Shown piece by piece: positions 7,787 through 16,016 of a stretch of DNA of 64,000 nt (position 1 is the first letter of the stretch; each line of letters starts with the position of its first letter). Origin of the DNA: a virus; IMG/VR virus record IMGVR_UViG_3300037225_000673, positions 20,561 through 84,560 of that record, one strand, 5' to 3'. Below the pieces are notes generated by a model that was not told where the DNA came from, searched no databases, and saw nothing but the letters and a program-made list of their open reading frames with translations. The position numbers and the translations under genes were made by a program.

Positions 7787-8520
7787 TGCCAAAGCTCAAT
7801 CAGATAATTGCTATTGAAGACGGCTCAAAGAAGAATGGTTATGCAGATCTTTCTAAGACACATCATGTCTTACAGAAGCCAGATTTGTTCTCTGGATTTG
7901 TGGCAACGTATGCTCCACACACCGAAGATCCAACACTGAAGCAACCCGAACAGCGCAAGGTCATCCAGCAAAACGCCCCAGAAATTGTCAAGTTGGCGCA
8001 AGTTGGCCTGGCAGAGATGTGGAATATCGTTGCAACCAAAGACATTGGCAACTGTTCTGCTAAAGCTGATGTAATTGTTGATGGTGTAACTCTGGCGGCT
8101 CAAGTTCCAGTTACTCATCTGCTTTTCTTAGAGAAGCAATTGACAGACATCAGAACATTCATTGCCAAACTTCCGGTGCTGGATCCGTCTAAAGAATGGA
8201 TATATGATTCTAATAAGGGAATGTATCAATCGAAGTTCCCAGAGCAGCGCATCAAGACTCGCAAAGTTCACAAGTCATTGGTGAAGATTGAACCCGGGCC
8301 CCATTCTCCTGGGCAGGCAGATATCATTACTGTAGATGAATCTGAAGGGTTGTGGACTCAGGTTGACATGTCAACATGTTATCCTCAAGATGCAATCAAG
8401 AATATGCTTGACCGTGTCTCGAAGCTATCGGCTGCTGTGAAATCGGCGCGCGAGGAAGCCAACTCAATTGTTGTTGAGAAGGCCGCGATAGCTGAAAAGC
8501 TCCTAGATTTTATCTTCTAA
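7786..8520 (+). CDS. Conserved-looking phage protein of unknown function
   Basis: The 244-residue protein has a mixed composition, a motif-like stretch WIYDSNKGMYQSKFP in the middle and a C-terminal helical region (about residues 195-244) that may form a coiled coil. No enzyme motif is visible. It is coupled to the small gene before it and followed by a terminator. Confidence 0.6.
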   Translation: MPKLNQIIAIEDGSKKNGYADLSKTHHVLQKPDLFSGFVATYAPHTEDPTLKQPEQRKVIQQNAPEIVKLAQVGLAEMWNIVATKDIGNCSAKADVIVDGVTLAAQVPVTHLLFLEKQLTDIRTFIAKLPVLDPSKEWIYDSNKGMYQSKFPEQRIKTRKVHKSLVKIEPGPHSPGQADIITVDESEGLWTQVDMSTCYPQDAIKNMLDRVSKLSAAVKSAREEANSIVVEKAAIAEKLLDFIF

Positions 8521-8564
8521 TGACTCCGAAACTCTCTTCGGCTGTGAAAGGCTTGAGAGGGACC

Positions 8565-8584
8565 GCCCCCTAAGTGGGGGCTTT
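8565..8584 (+). terminator. Rho-independent terminator
   Basis: GCCCCC (8565-8570) pairs with GGGGGC (8576-8581) around TAAGT, followed by TTT. It separates the upstream protein gene from the tRNA region. Confidence 0.7.
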
Positions 8585-8756
8585 AGCAGACAATCTGAAT
8601 CTCAATCTGAATCTCAATCTGAAAGCATAAGCGCGCGGGAGCAATCCCATTGCAGGTTCGAGCCCTGCCCCGGCGACCGGGCATTAAGCCCTTTCAAAAA
8701 CGTCGGGTACCCGAATTGGCATAGGGGCGCGTGAGCAAATCAATCTATTCTGCTAA
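8583..8756 (+). tRNA. Circularly permuted class II tRNA gene (Leu-type architecture), anticodon unresolved
   Basis: The 3' half comes first: anticodon-stem strand GCGCG (8631-8635), a long variable arm GGGA-GCAA-TCCC (8637-8648), a perfect T arm (GCAGG-TTCGAGC-CCTGC, 8652-8668), acceptor strand CCCGGCG (8669-8675) and A73. After 25 bases comes the 5' half: acceptor CGTCGGG (8701-8707, seven pairs with one G-U), TA, a D arm with GAATTGGCATA as in bacterial tRNA-Leu, and anticodon-stem strand CGCGT (8728-8732). The two outer flanks, TTAGCAGA (8583-8590) and TCTGCTAA (8749-8756), pair perfectly and would hold the halves together. The loop joint, and so the anticodon, cannot be fixed by eye. The leader carries a 12-base tandem repeat (8591-8623). 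Confidence 0.7.
8591..8623. repeat. 12-bp tandem repeat (2.75 copies)
   Basis: The unit CAATCTGAATCT repeats at 8591-8602 and 8603-8614, and partially at 8615-8623. It lies in the leader of the permuted tRNA, between its outer stem and the anticodon stem. Confidence 0.85.
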
Positions 8757-8787
8757 TCTCAATAAAACCGAGTCAGCCTAATCAAGT

Positions 8788-8914
8788 TGTAGTAATTATG
8801 TAGAGGAGATGCCGATTCGATTTCGGCCCTCCCGGCAAGGTTTATCAGTCTCTAGTAGATCTTGCCGGGAGGTGGTTCAAGGGAAAAACGCCTCACTTCA
8901 AAATCAGTACTACA
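8788..8914 (+). tRNA. Circularly permuted tRNA gene, apparent anticodon UCA (UGA-decoding)
   Basis: The 3' half is upstream: anticodon-stem strand GAGG (8803-8806), variable AGAT, T arm GCCGA-TTCGATT-TCGGC (8811-8827), acceptor CCTCCCG (8828-8834) and G73. The 5' half follows: acceptor CGGGAGG (8866-8872, seven perfect pairs), TG, a D arm GTT...AAC with GG in its loop (8875-8889), stem CCTCA (8891-8895) and loop CTTCAAA (8896-8902), which has U33 and anticodon TCA. Pair 31-39 is A-A. The outer flanks 8788-8794 and 8908-8914 form seven pairs. G73 with a UCA anticodon fits a Trp-type UGA suppressor; the short variable region argues against a tRNA-Sec. Confidence 0.7.
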
Positions 8915-8941
8915 TTAAACGCCGTAGGTTGAAGAGCGGAT

Positions 8942-8986
8942 GGGCGATGAGGGAATTAGGCTACAACTCCCGAGTCGCCCTTTCTT
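8942..8986 (+). terminator. Terminator after the permuted tRNA pair
   Basis: GGGCGA (8942-8947) pairs with TCGCCC (8975-8980), with an inner GGGA/TCCC stem, followed by TTTCTT. It ends the tRNA transcription unit. Confidence 0.65.
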
Positions 8987-9000
8987 ATTAAGGCTCAGTT

Positions 9001-9252
9001 ATGTATGATGAATTTGATACAAGCGATGACGTTATCTTGTGGCTAAAAGCCAGAAGTAAAAACAATATCAGAGTGGCTTCAAACCCAATGAAGCTTGTGC
9101 TTTGCTTTGTAGACATTGATAGTGGTGATCATATCAAATTCAAAGTGAGAGAAGCTAAAGATAAGCGCATAGCAAAGGCGTGTCATAAACTTCAGAAGTT
9201 TCCAATTGAAGGCGGGGCAATGTTCCAAGATTGGTTGAATAACATATTATAA
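9001..9252 (+). CDS. Small protein, unknown function
   Basis: The 83-residue product has an acidic N terminus, a central beta-like segment (MKLVLCFVDIDSGDHIKFKV) and a basic helix. No motif or family is recognised. It is the first gene after the tRNA terminator. Confidence 0.55.
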   Translation: MYDEFDTSDDVILWLKARSKNNIRVASNPMKLVLCFVDIDSGDHIKFKVREAKDKRIAKACHKLQKFPIEGGAMFQDWLNNIL

Positions 9253-9278
9253 TAATAGTGCATATCATAGAGGTCAAA

Positions 9279-9617
9279 ATGGTTGATATGCTACTCGTGT
9301 CATTGATGGATGCAATTAAATCGCAGAACGATCTTCAAACCGGCAATGCCGATCTTGAATACGCAAATATTTCATCAGCTCGTTTTGTAAAATCAATGTA
9401 TGAACTAATAGACCAACGCATCAATACTAACATTGAAGAGCGTCGAAGGCTAAGGTCACAAGAGAAAGCTAGTATAAAAAGCCTAACTGCATTGAACTCT
9501 GCCCCGCCTGCGTTGGAAGAAACAGATCTAGACGATGCTGACTATGTTCGAGAATGGTTCGCCCAATACAAGCACTGGTATGATACAAAAAGGAAAGCTG
9601 CAATTGTTACGGGTTGA
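9279..9617 (+). CDS. Helical protein, unknown function
   Basis: ATG at 9279 is chosen because AGAGG lies seven bases upstream; a GTG at 9258 is in frame but has no ribosome site. The 112-residue product is mostly helical, with an Arg/Glu-rich stretch (IEERRRLRSQEKASIKS) and an acidic segment. The 3' end overlaps the convergent glycosyltransferase gene by 11 bases. Confidence 0.55.
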   Translation: MVDMLLVSLMDAIKSQNDLQTGNADLEYANISSARFVKSMYELIDQRINTNIEERRRLRSQEKASIKSLTALNSAPPALEETDLDDADYVREWFAQYKHWYDTKRKAAIVTG

Positions 9618-10857
9618 ATACCTTATTGTACATCTTTGCAGTATTCTCCCATGAATACCTATCCACATATTCTTTTTGTCTATTTACTTGAGCAACAACC
9701 AGAGACTCATCTTCGAACAAGGTTTCGATTGCCTTTGCAATTTCTTCTGGCGAATCTGCTTTGATTGTTGGAACGTCTGAGAAGTGAGCGCTAGAACTTG
9801 AAATCACAGGAATTCCTTTTGACATTGCTATTCTAGAAATCCCCGTCGCAGCATGAACCTCATGTCCCTTCTGGGCTACATATGGGAATATCGCAACTTT
9901 ATTTGTTTTCATGTAAGAATGAATAACGTTGTCCGACTGGAACCCTCTAATAATAGCTACATGTTTTTTCAGCTCAAGTTCCTTTACAAGAGCAATTAGT
10001 TCATCATAATACTTCTGATGATCCATTCTACCAAACGGAGACTCTGAAAACAATGCTGTGAAGAATATGTCATCGTATTTTTCCTTCAGTATTGCTGTTG
10101 CTTTTATTGAGTCTTGGAAGTTCTTGTATCGTAACCCAAACCCAACCTGCAATATACAATGCTTGGTATGATATAAATTCCATAACCTTTCGTCATCGTA
10201 GTTACCACATCCATGTGGAATTACAGTAACGGTTCCAGATATACACTTCTCTTCTTTGAGAACCCTTTTGCCGCTCTCGGAGTGGGTAACAATCTCTGGC
10301 ATGGCGGCTTCACAAATTGTCTTGTCTGCGTGATGAAATACGCTATGCAATACAACAACAACTCTATAGTCATTAAGTTGAGTCATTAGCGATAGCCAAA
10401 TTGTTGCGCTTGGGAACAATCCCCACTCGTGATTTATGAGTATAATATCAGGATCATATTCCTTTAGTTTATCTATTAGTTCTGAAGGATCCTTTCCTCT
10501 CTTCCAACACGGAACTATGTTGTCGCCGGTCGTTCCATTGTCTTCAATGAACAGCCTATAATCCTTGAACTGCTTAGCTATCTTTGGGAACAACGCTTCA
10601 GCATAGGTTGAAATTCCGCACGGCATGTTCCAATTGGTTACGAAGGCAATCTTTAAATCAGCTGTGTTGCCAAAAGGTTTCTTGATTGCTAGCTGATTAT
10701 TCTTTATGCGATAGTTGCAAAAGATATCCTCTCCAGATATTCCGTCATCAGCTTTGATAATGCTTAAATCGTTGGAGCTGAACGGCTGATCTGAGATTAC
10801 TTTTATTTCATTATTCGAATGACCAACAAACATACTTGTCCTAAAGAATCTTTGCAA
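9607..10857 (-). CDS. Glycosyltransferase, GT4-like
   Basis: The 416-residue protein has a GT-B layout: an N-terminal domain starting IAFVTNWNMPCGISTYAEAL, a glycine-rich donor-side entry typical of group 1 transferases, a VIPHGC strand, and a C-terminal nucleotide-sugar domain (VAIFPYVAQKGHEVHAATG, then a conserved Glu region). It would move a sugar from a nucleotide donor, probably to a surface glycan, DNA base or virion protein. It overlaps the pyruvyltransferase-like gene by 17 bases, so the two form one operon. Confidence 0.75.
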   Translation of the reverse strand: MQRFFRTSMFVGHSNNEIKVISDQPFSSNDLSIIKADDGISGEDIFCNYRIKNNQLAIKKPFGNTADLKIAFVTNWNMPCGISTYAEALFPKIAKQFKDYRLFIEDNGTTGDNIVPCWKRGKDPSELIDKLKEYDPDIILINHEWGLFPSATIWLSLMTQLNDYRVVVVLHSVFHHADKTICEAAMPEIVTHSESGKRVLKEEKCISGTVTVIPHGCGNYDDERLWNLYHTKHCILQVGFGLRYKNFQDSIKATAILKEKYDDIFFTALFSESPFGRMDHQKYYDELIALVKELELKKHVAIIRGFQSDNVIHSYMKTNKVAIFPYVAQKGHEVHAATGISRIAMSKGIPVISSSSAHFSDVPTIKADSPEEIAKAIETLFEDESLVVAQVNRQKEYVDRYSWENTAKMYNKVFNP

Positions 10858-11755
10858 CTTCTTCCTTCAATATATCAAAACTCCTAACATAATTGGTGGT
10901 ATTCTTTTTGGATTTGATAAGATCATGAAGATCTTTTTTATGTATTCCAAAGTAAGAAACATCAGGCACAATTTTGTCATGATGACTTATCGAAACAAAA
11001 GGTCTGTTGGCTAAGTCTGATAAAACAATCCCGTGGTATCTCTGAGTTAAGATTATGGAGTTTCTTGAAAACATTCTAATGACAGAGCCAATATCGTGCA
11101 GCTCATCTTTAATTAGCAAAGACCGGCGGCCATGCTTCATCATGCTTATGATCTCATTGGCCGCCCAACTGTCATCAACCGCCTCAGATTGACACATAGG
11201 ATAGAAACTAACCTTCCAATTATCCTCAATTAGCTCGTCTAGAAATTGTGACACTTCTGACTTGAAATAGTTCCATGCAATAAACTTACAATTATAATCC
11301 CTATTCTTTGGTAACAAAAATGCATTCGGCAAAAACAATAACGTCTTCTGTATCATCTCCGAAGGCTCAACATCGTTTAGTGCATAAACTAAATCCGGAA
11401 TCTTTATTGATGATATTTTGCCGTCATTTCTTGAAGCAACTAGCTTGGCCATTGATAACAACATACCGTGGTCTTGATGTATAGATGTCTCAAGACCAAC
11501 TCCAATATATAATATTGGTTTATCAAGAAGCTTTCTCTTATCAATCGTAGTTTGTATCTTATTATCTAAGAAAGATCCTCCTCCAAAAAATATAGCATCG
11601 CAATTTTGGATATGATAATCTTCTATGTTATTAACAAATGTAAATGTATATTGCGGGAATAACTTTTTGAAAGCTGGTTTAAATAATTCGTCACCCAAAT
11701 TAGATACATTATACCAACCGTACACCAAAATATTCTTAGTGGTAGATGTATTCAA
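10841..11755 (-). CDS. Polysaccharide pyruvyl transferase family protein (CsaB/WcaK-like)
   Basis: The 304-residue protein starts ILVYGWYNVSNLGDEL, close to the family signature of an N-terminal strand then N-x-GDE. It also has FFGGGSFLD and RYHGIVLSDLANRPFVSISHHDK, where the R-x-H-G motif is the family hallmark. These enzymes transfer pyruvate or remodel surface glycans. Together with the adjacent glycosyltransferase it suggests modification of a glycan on the host or the virion. Confidence 0.8.
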   Translation of the reverse strand: MNTSTTKNILVYGWYNVSNLGDELFKPAFKKLFPQYTFTFVNNIEDYHIQNCDAIFFGGGSFLDNKIQTTIDKRKLLDKPILYIGVGLETSIHQDHGMLLSMAKLVASRNDGKISSIKIPDLVYALNDVEPSEMIQKTLLFLPNAFLLPKNRDYNCKFIAWNYFKSEVSQFLDELIEDNWKVSFYPMCQSEAVDDSWAANEIISMMKHGRRSLLIKDELHDIGSVIRMFSRNSIILTQRYHGIVLSDLANRPFVSISHHDKIVPDVSYFGIHKKDLHDLIKSKKNTTNYVRSFDILKEEVAKIL

Positions 11756-12056
11756 TTTCCCTTACTCCGCCGACATGCCATTTGATAATTAGATCTGTTT
11801 TATGATCAAATATATGCCTGTGGACTTTGTGTTCCAAATGGTCATGCTTGTTTCCATCGCATGGAACTGGGTGATCTGCAAAGAACACCTCTACGTGATT
11901 AGGTTTACGAACCTTCATTTGAATTATTATTTCGCCCTTTCCAGAGACGAACATTTTTCCAGACTCTTTTTTCGACATAAAAAATACCTCAAGTGGAAGA
12001 GGAGCGCAGAACAGATTTAGTATTGCTCGTATAATGTTGAGAATCCATGTGAACAT
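11736..12056 (-). CDS. Small protein with N-terminal hydrophobic helix, unknown function
   Basis: The 106-residue product starts with a hydrophobic stretch (WILNIIRAILNLFCAPL) that may anchor it in a membrane, followed by a beta-rich, His-rich domain (CDGNKHDHLEHKVHRHIF). A start at internal Met27 (position 11978), with GAGG upstream, would remove the helix; the first ATG has AAGGA before it, so both are possible. It leads the glycan operon. Confidence 0.5.
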   Translation of the reverse strand: MFTWILNIIRAILNLFCAPLPLEVFFMSKKESGKMFVSGKGEIIIQMKVRKPNHVEVFFADHPVPCDGNKHDHLEHKVHRHIFDHKTDLIIKWHVGGVREIEYIYH

Positions 12057-12116
12057 TTGCAGTCCTTTGCCTAGGTATATATCAATGATTGCCTATTATT
12101 AATATGGCATTTGAGT

Positions 12117-12794
12117 ATGCCCGCAGAACTTACCGCGCAAAAAACCCCAGTCGCAAAAGAAGACCTAATCAAGGCCCTATATAACGCTTGGACTCATCTA
12201 TTTAATGAGACGCCAAAGAAGGAATCTATCTGGTGCCTTGCCTCTCAGTGGGCATTAGAAACCGGGTACGGCAAAGACATGTGGTGCTATAATCTTGGCA
12301 ACGTAAAATCCAAAGACGGCGATGGCCATGATTTCTGCTACTTTGCTTGCAACGAGATACTCAAGAAGGCTGTAGCGGACGCCTACGCCGCCAAGGATCC
12401 ATCGACCGCCAAGGTCACTCAGTACCGCGGTGATGGGACGGCTATCATCTGGTTCTATCCGAAACATCCTGGATGCAGATTTAGAGCGTTCAATACTCTA
12501 CTTGAAGGTTGCATTGATTATATTGGCCTGCTGAATAAACGCTTCACAAATGCATGGCCAGCTGTATGCGCAGGTAACCCCGCACAATTTTCACATATGC
12601 TTAGAACGCAAGGCTATTATACAGCTGACGAATCTAGCTATACAAAAACATTAACATCAGTATTTGTAACAATATCAAAACTGAATATTGATTATTATCA
12701 GCTGGAATTGAATAATCTAACGGACGATGATAAGAATAGAATATTAAATCTAGTAGCAATGACCGCGGCACAAAGTTTAAATGAAAATATATAG
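12117..12794 (+). CDS. GH73-like glucosaminidase/muramidase, probable endolysin
   Basis: The roughly 225-residue protein has the catalytic Glu region WALETGYGKDMWCYNLGNVK, as in FlgJ/LytG-type N-acetylglucosaminidases, and the C-terminal family motif QGYYTADESSYTKTL. It hydrolyses the glycan strands of peptidoglycan. No signal peptide is visible, so release would need a holin. The start is set at ATG 12117; a TTG lies six bases earlier. The divergent 54-base gap upstream is likely to contain promoters for both directions. Confidence 0.8.
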   Translation: MPAELTAQKTPVAKEDLIKALYNAWTHLFNETPKKESIWCLASQWALETGYGKDMWCYNLGNVKSKDGDGHDFCYFACNEILKKAVADAYAAKDPSTAKVTQYRGDGTAIIWFYPKHPGCRFRAFNTLLEGCIDYIGLLNKRFTNAWPAVCAGNPAQFSHMLRTQGYYTADESSYTKTLTSVFVTISKLNIDYYQLELNNLTDDDKNRILNLVAMTAAQSLNENI

Positions 12795-12803
12795 GAAGTA
12801 ATT

Positions 12804-12935
12804 ATGTCACATGAAGTTCACGATACAGATCCTTCACCGCCACCTATAGAAACAATTCCGCCAATAGATACTATAGCTAATAATCCTATTCCAGAAATGA
12901 TAGATCCTGATAATGAGTGTGATCAAACTAATTAA
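12804..12935 (+). CDS. Short Pro-rich acidic protein
   Basis: ATG at 12804 follows AGGAAG by five bases. The 43-residue product is rich in Pro, Ile and Asp (PSPPPIETIPPIDTI) and has no family match I recognise. It sits ten bases after the endolysin and may be a regulator or spanin-like partner, but nothing proves this. Confidence 0.5.
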   Translation: MSHEVHDTDPSPPPIETIPPIDTIANNPIPEMIDPDNECDQTN

Positions 12936-12988
12936 TTATCGTTGCTGTGCCGTTTTATTTCTTGCCACCAGGCTAGCAGTCAGGTACG

Positions 12989-13312
12989 ATGGTAGGACTG
13001 AAGGGCACGCTCAGGGGTGGCATGCTTAGCCGGACAATCAAAGTAGGAACAATTACCCTTACATTGGGTCTCAATAAAGGAGCCAATCGTTACGAAGGTT
13101 TCTCGGAAAATTCCAGGGTTCTTATACGCCAAGAACCATGGGGCGCTTGGAGTGCGTGCATCGTAAAGAGGCATGAGAAGGGCGCAATGATTTCCGCACA
13201 TGGTGATTATGATAGCCCAGAAAAAGCTGGCCAAGCTTTGATTGAAGAGACAATCAAATTCAATAAAACTATGGATGAATTCATAGGCGAACATGAAATG
13301 CCCAAAGTGTAA
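12989..13312 (+). CDS. Small protein, unknown function
   Basis: The 107-residue product has a beta-rich N-terminal part (TIKVGTITLTLGL) and a C-terminal helix. ATG at 12989 is weakly preceded by CAGG; ATG at 13021 has GGGGTGG directly upstream and is an alternative. It overlaps the following zinc-ribbon gene by 20 bases. Confidence 0.5.
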   Translation: MVGLKGTLRGGMLSRTIKVGTITLTLGLNKGANRYEGFSENSRVLIRQEPWGAWSACIVKRHEKGAMISAHGDYDSPEKAGQALIEETIKFNKTMDEFIGEHEMPKV

Positions 13313-13574
13313 TAGTCATAATACTAAGCGCCCAAGTGTGATGAGTAAACGATGGCGTTTAGGAACTCAAATTTGTTTAGATTGTGATTACCAAGGAGAT
13401 TGGATTGATTTCTTGGAAGATATAGCTTCGGAAATAATAGCCAATGTACATCGCATCGCAGATCCGATACTAGATCCTATGAAGAAGGCTTTTGATAAGA
13501 ATGCTAATAGCATAGAATTATTAGCTGCCATTGATGAAACAGCACAGAGGGCAGCTGGAAAGCAACCAGAATAA
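13293..13574 (+). CDS. Zinc-ribbon protein with helical tail
   Basis: MKCPKCNSHNTKR and ICLDCDYQGDW give a C-x2-C...C-x2-C ribbon at residues 3-31, followed by a helical acidic tail of about 55 residues. It is probably nucleic-acid or polymerase binding; the target is unknown. Confidence 0.65.
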   Translation: MKCPKCNSHNTKRPSVMSKRWRLGTQICLDCDYQGDWIDFLEDIASEIIANVHRIADPILDPMKKAFDKNANSIELLAAIDETAQRAAGKQPE

Positions 13575-13598
13575 TGAATCCTGATACGAACAGTTAAT

Positions 13599-13757
13599 AT
13601 GTTTGAAGTATTGACATTTGCGCCTGGGAGTATCGAACCTCATATAAGCGGGCCCTTTGAATCAAGGGATTCTGCTGAGCGCTTTGCAACAGCCGCAATG
13701 TCAACTGGCAAATTCTATCAGGTAATAATTCGATTTAACGAGAAGTATTCTAAATAA
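13599..13757 (+). CDS. Small protein, unknown function
   Basis: The 52-residue product (starting MFEVLTFAPG) has a beta-alpha-beta look, with FESRDSAERFATAAM as its central helix. It lies 13 bases before thyA. No family is recognised. Confidence 0.5.
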   Translation: MFEVLTFAPGSIEPHISGPFESRDSAERFATAAMSTGKFYQVIIRFNEKYSK

Positions 13758-13770
13758 AGGTATTTTAATC

Positions 13771-14634
13771 ATGAAATCATATCTAGATATCGTTAAAAAA
13801 ATCTTTGACGTTGGAGTTTGTAAACAGAACAGAACCGGTGTTGATGCTATTACATTGCCAGGAGCAATGTTCGAACATGATATGAGCGAGGGTTTTCCTT
13901 TGCTGACAACCAAGTCAGTGCCATTGCGTCTCATCTCGTCTGAGCTTGAGTTCTTTATCAAAGGAATCACTGATAAAGAATGGCTTCAAGAGCGCAACAA
14001 TCACATTTGGGATGAGTGGTGTAATCCAGATCTGGTTCCGTATGGTCACGATGAAGAAACTAAAGCCAAGATGAAAGCCGAGAGAGATCTTGGATGTGTG
14101 TATGGTTTTCAATGGCGTAACTTCGGGGCACAATATATAGATTATAAAACTCCGCCTGTTGGTGGGTTTGATCAGCTTGGCAGCATGGTCAAGAAGCTGA
14201 AGTCTGATCCATCTGATCGAAGAATGATTGTATCAGCGTGGAGCCCGAAAGACTTCCACAGCATGGCGCTGCCACCTTGTCACTACGGATTTCAAGTAAC
14301 TGTTGTTGATGGCAAGCTTAACCTGCTTTGGAACCAACGCAGCGTAGATACAGCTCTTGGTTTGCCATTCAACATCGCAAGTTACGGTTTGCTACTTCAT
14401 CTTCTAGCCAAGGAATCAAACCTTCAAGAAGGTCGGTTGGTTGGATTTCTTGCTGATACACACATCTATGTCAATCATATTGATGGTATGAAGATGCAAT
14501 TGCGGCGCGAACCTTACAAGTTGCCGCACATTGTTACGGACAATTTCTCAGACATCTTCTCTTGGAGCTACACAGATTCTAAAGTTGAAGATTACCGTCA
14601 TCACGAGAAGATTGCTTTCGAAATAGCAGTATGA
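13771..14634 (+). CDS. thyA: Thymidylate synthase
   Basis: The 287-residue protein has the canonical ThyA elements: N-terminal RTG loop (QNRTGVDAITLPG), nucleophile Cys170 in LPPCHYGFQ, the NQRSVDTALGLPFNIASY dUMP/folate segment, and the closing DTHIYVNHIDGM. It makes dTMP from dUMP using methylene-tetrahydrofolate. Its stop overlaps the start of the reductase gene (ATGA), so the two are translationally coupled and regenerate folate together. Confidence 0.97.
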   Translation: MKSYLDIVKKIFDVGVCKQNRTGVDAITLPGAMFEHDMSEGFPLLTTKSVPLRLISSELEFFIKGITDKEWLQERNNHIWDEWCNPDLVPYGHDEETKAKMKAERDLGCVYGFQWRNFGAQYIDYKTPPVGGFDQLGSMVKKLKSDPSDRRMIVSAWSPKDFHSMALPPCHYGFQVTVVDGKLNLLWNQRSVDTALGLPFNIASYGLLLHLLAKESNLQEGRLVGFLADTHIYVNHIDGMKMQLRREPYKLPHIVTDNFSDIFSWSYTDSKVEDYRHHEKIAFEIAV

Positions 14635-15146
14635 CCGACATCATTATCATTGCTGCTGTTGCGCAGAACGGAGTCATCGGTAGGAAGAATGATATACCGT
14701 GGCGCATCAGTGAAGACTTTAAACACTTCAAAGACCTGACGTTAGGTTTCCCATGCATCATGGGTGAGCCCACCTATCGATCACTGCCTGATAAATCAAG
14801 ACCATTGCCAGGCAGAGAGAACGTTGTTCTAACACTAGACCGCGGTTACAGAAACCCAGACGTTACGATCTTCTATGACTTCAATGATGCAATCTCTTAT
14901 GTGCGTGCCACAGATGTCGATAAGGCATTCATTATTGGCGGGGCCACAATTTATAGATTGGGAATTGATGTTGCAGATTACATGGAGTTGACACTCATTC
15001 ACAGAAACTTTGAGGGTGATGTGTTCTTCCCTGATTACGATAATAGTAAGTGGGAATTGATGGCAGCATCCACCAAGGAAGCAATTGATCGTATCAGCGA
15101 TACACAAATATGTTTTACATACGAAACTCTTCGTAGAAGGAAATAG
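14631..15146 (+). CDS. folA: Dihydrofolate reductase
   Basis: The 171-residue protein has the DHFR landmarks: IAAVAQNGVIGRKNDIPWRI with the active-site Trp, acidic Glu/Asp in SEDFKHFK, a GEPTYRSLP segment in place of the usual GRKTWES, and FIIGGATIYRL near the NADPH site. It restores tetrahydrofolate consumed by ThyA. The neighbouring pair is a common large-phage nucleotide module. Confidence 0.95.
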   Translation: MTDIIIIAAVAQNGVIGRKNDIPWRISEDFKHFKDLTLGFPCIMGEPTYRSLPDKSRPLPGRENVVLTLDRGYRNPDVTIFYDFNDAISYVRATDVDKAFIIGGATIYRLGIDVADYMELTLIHRNFEGDVFFPDYDNSKWELMAASTKEAIDRISDTQICFTYETLRRRK

Positions 15147-15148
15147 CA

Positions 15149-15445
15149 ATGCCAGGCGGAGCCCCTAGAATCAAGCCGCGTAAGTATGTATTCGTTTCAG
15201 AATCACAGCACATTGAGGTTAACTCTCATAGTGTTTGGAATGATGGTGAACTGTGGCGTATTGTTGGAATTCCTAAACACGTACCAACCGGACTGAGATT
15301 CAAGGTAACTCTTGAGCAAGTTCCAAATGATACTCCATTCGATACAGAATTCGAAGATGAAAAAACAATTGAATCTCTAAAGCAAAAGGTATCCGAGCTA
15401 ACCAATCTACTTAATAGCGTATACAAACCACCAGGTATTATATAA
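15149..15445 (+). CDS. Small protein with C-terminal coiled coil
   Basis: The 98-residue product has a beta-rich N-terminal domain ([20 protein letters not shown]) and a C-terminal heptad segment ([19 protein letters not shown]). The family is not recognised. It is part of the plus-strand run that starts with thyA. Confidence 0.55.
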   Translation: MPGGAPRIKPRKYVFVSESQHIEVNSHSVWNDGELWRIVGIPKHVPTGLRFKVTLEQVPNDTPFDTEFEDEKTIESLKQKVSELTNLLNSVYKPPGII

Positions 15446-15447
15446 AT

Positions 15448-16014
15448 ATGGAACTATATTTCTCCGTAGACATTGAGTCGGACGGTCCCATCCCTGGCCG
15501 TAATTCTATGCTTTCATTTGGCTGCGCTGCATTCACTGGCAAAGGCGAAATGATTGAGACTTATTCTGCCAACTTGGATACGCTCGAAGGGGCTCTACAA
15601 GATCCATCAACTATGGAATGGTGGAAGGGCCAACCGGCGGCCTGGGATGCTTGCCGGCAGAATACTCGTCCAGCTGAAGTTGTCATGCCAGAGTTCGTTC
15701 AGTGGGTAAATAAAGTCTCTGGTAAAGATAAGCCTGTATTCGTTGGATACCCAACTGGATACGACTTCACTTTCGTCTATTGGTATTTACGTGCCTTCGC
15801 TGGCGAGTCTCCATTCTCATTCTCGGCTTTAGATATCAAGTCATTTGCAATGGCAGTACTGAATACAGATTTCAGAAACACTACCAAGAAGAACTTTCCA
15901 AAATCTTGGTTTGGAAAGTCTCGCCATACTCATGTTGCACTTGATGATGCAATTGAACAGGGCGAATTGTTTTGCAATATCTTGGCCGAAGTGCGTCGGA
16001 AACCCAGAAGGTAA
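15448..16014 (+). CDS. DnaQ-like 3'-5' exonuclease (DEDDh)
   Basis: The 188-residue protein begins with the ExoI motif VDIESDG (Asp8, Glu10), has the ExoII Asp in [13 protein letters not shown], and ends with the ExoIII His/Asp pair in [12 protein letters not shown]. These four residues bind the two catalytic metals. As a stand-alone enzyme it may proofread, trim DNA ends or degrade RNA; which one cannot be read from the sequence. Confidence 0.85.
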   Translation: MELYFSVDIESDGPIPGRNSMLSFGCAAFTGKGEMIETYSANLDTLEGALQDPSTMEWWKGQPAAWDACRQNTRPAEVVMPEFVQWVNKVSGKDKPVFVGYPTGYDFTFVYWYLRAFAGESPFSFSALDIKSFAMAVLNTDFRNTTKKNFPKSWFGKSRHTHVALDDAIEQGELFCNILAEVRRKPRR

Positions 16015-16016
16015 TT

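Noticed and set aside
8630-8745. Two ordinary, in-order tRNAs
   Set aside because: The 5' half at 8701 does not pair with the 3' half at 8811 (CGTCGGG against CCTCCCG), and nothing downstream of 8866 supplies a T arm. Only the permuted pairing gives full acceptor stems.
8788-8914. tRNA-Sec (selenocysteine)
   Set aside because: The anticodon UCA and G73 fit, but the variable region is only about four bases and the acceptor is seven pairs, unlike bacterial tRNA-Sec.
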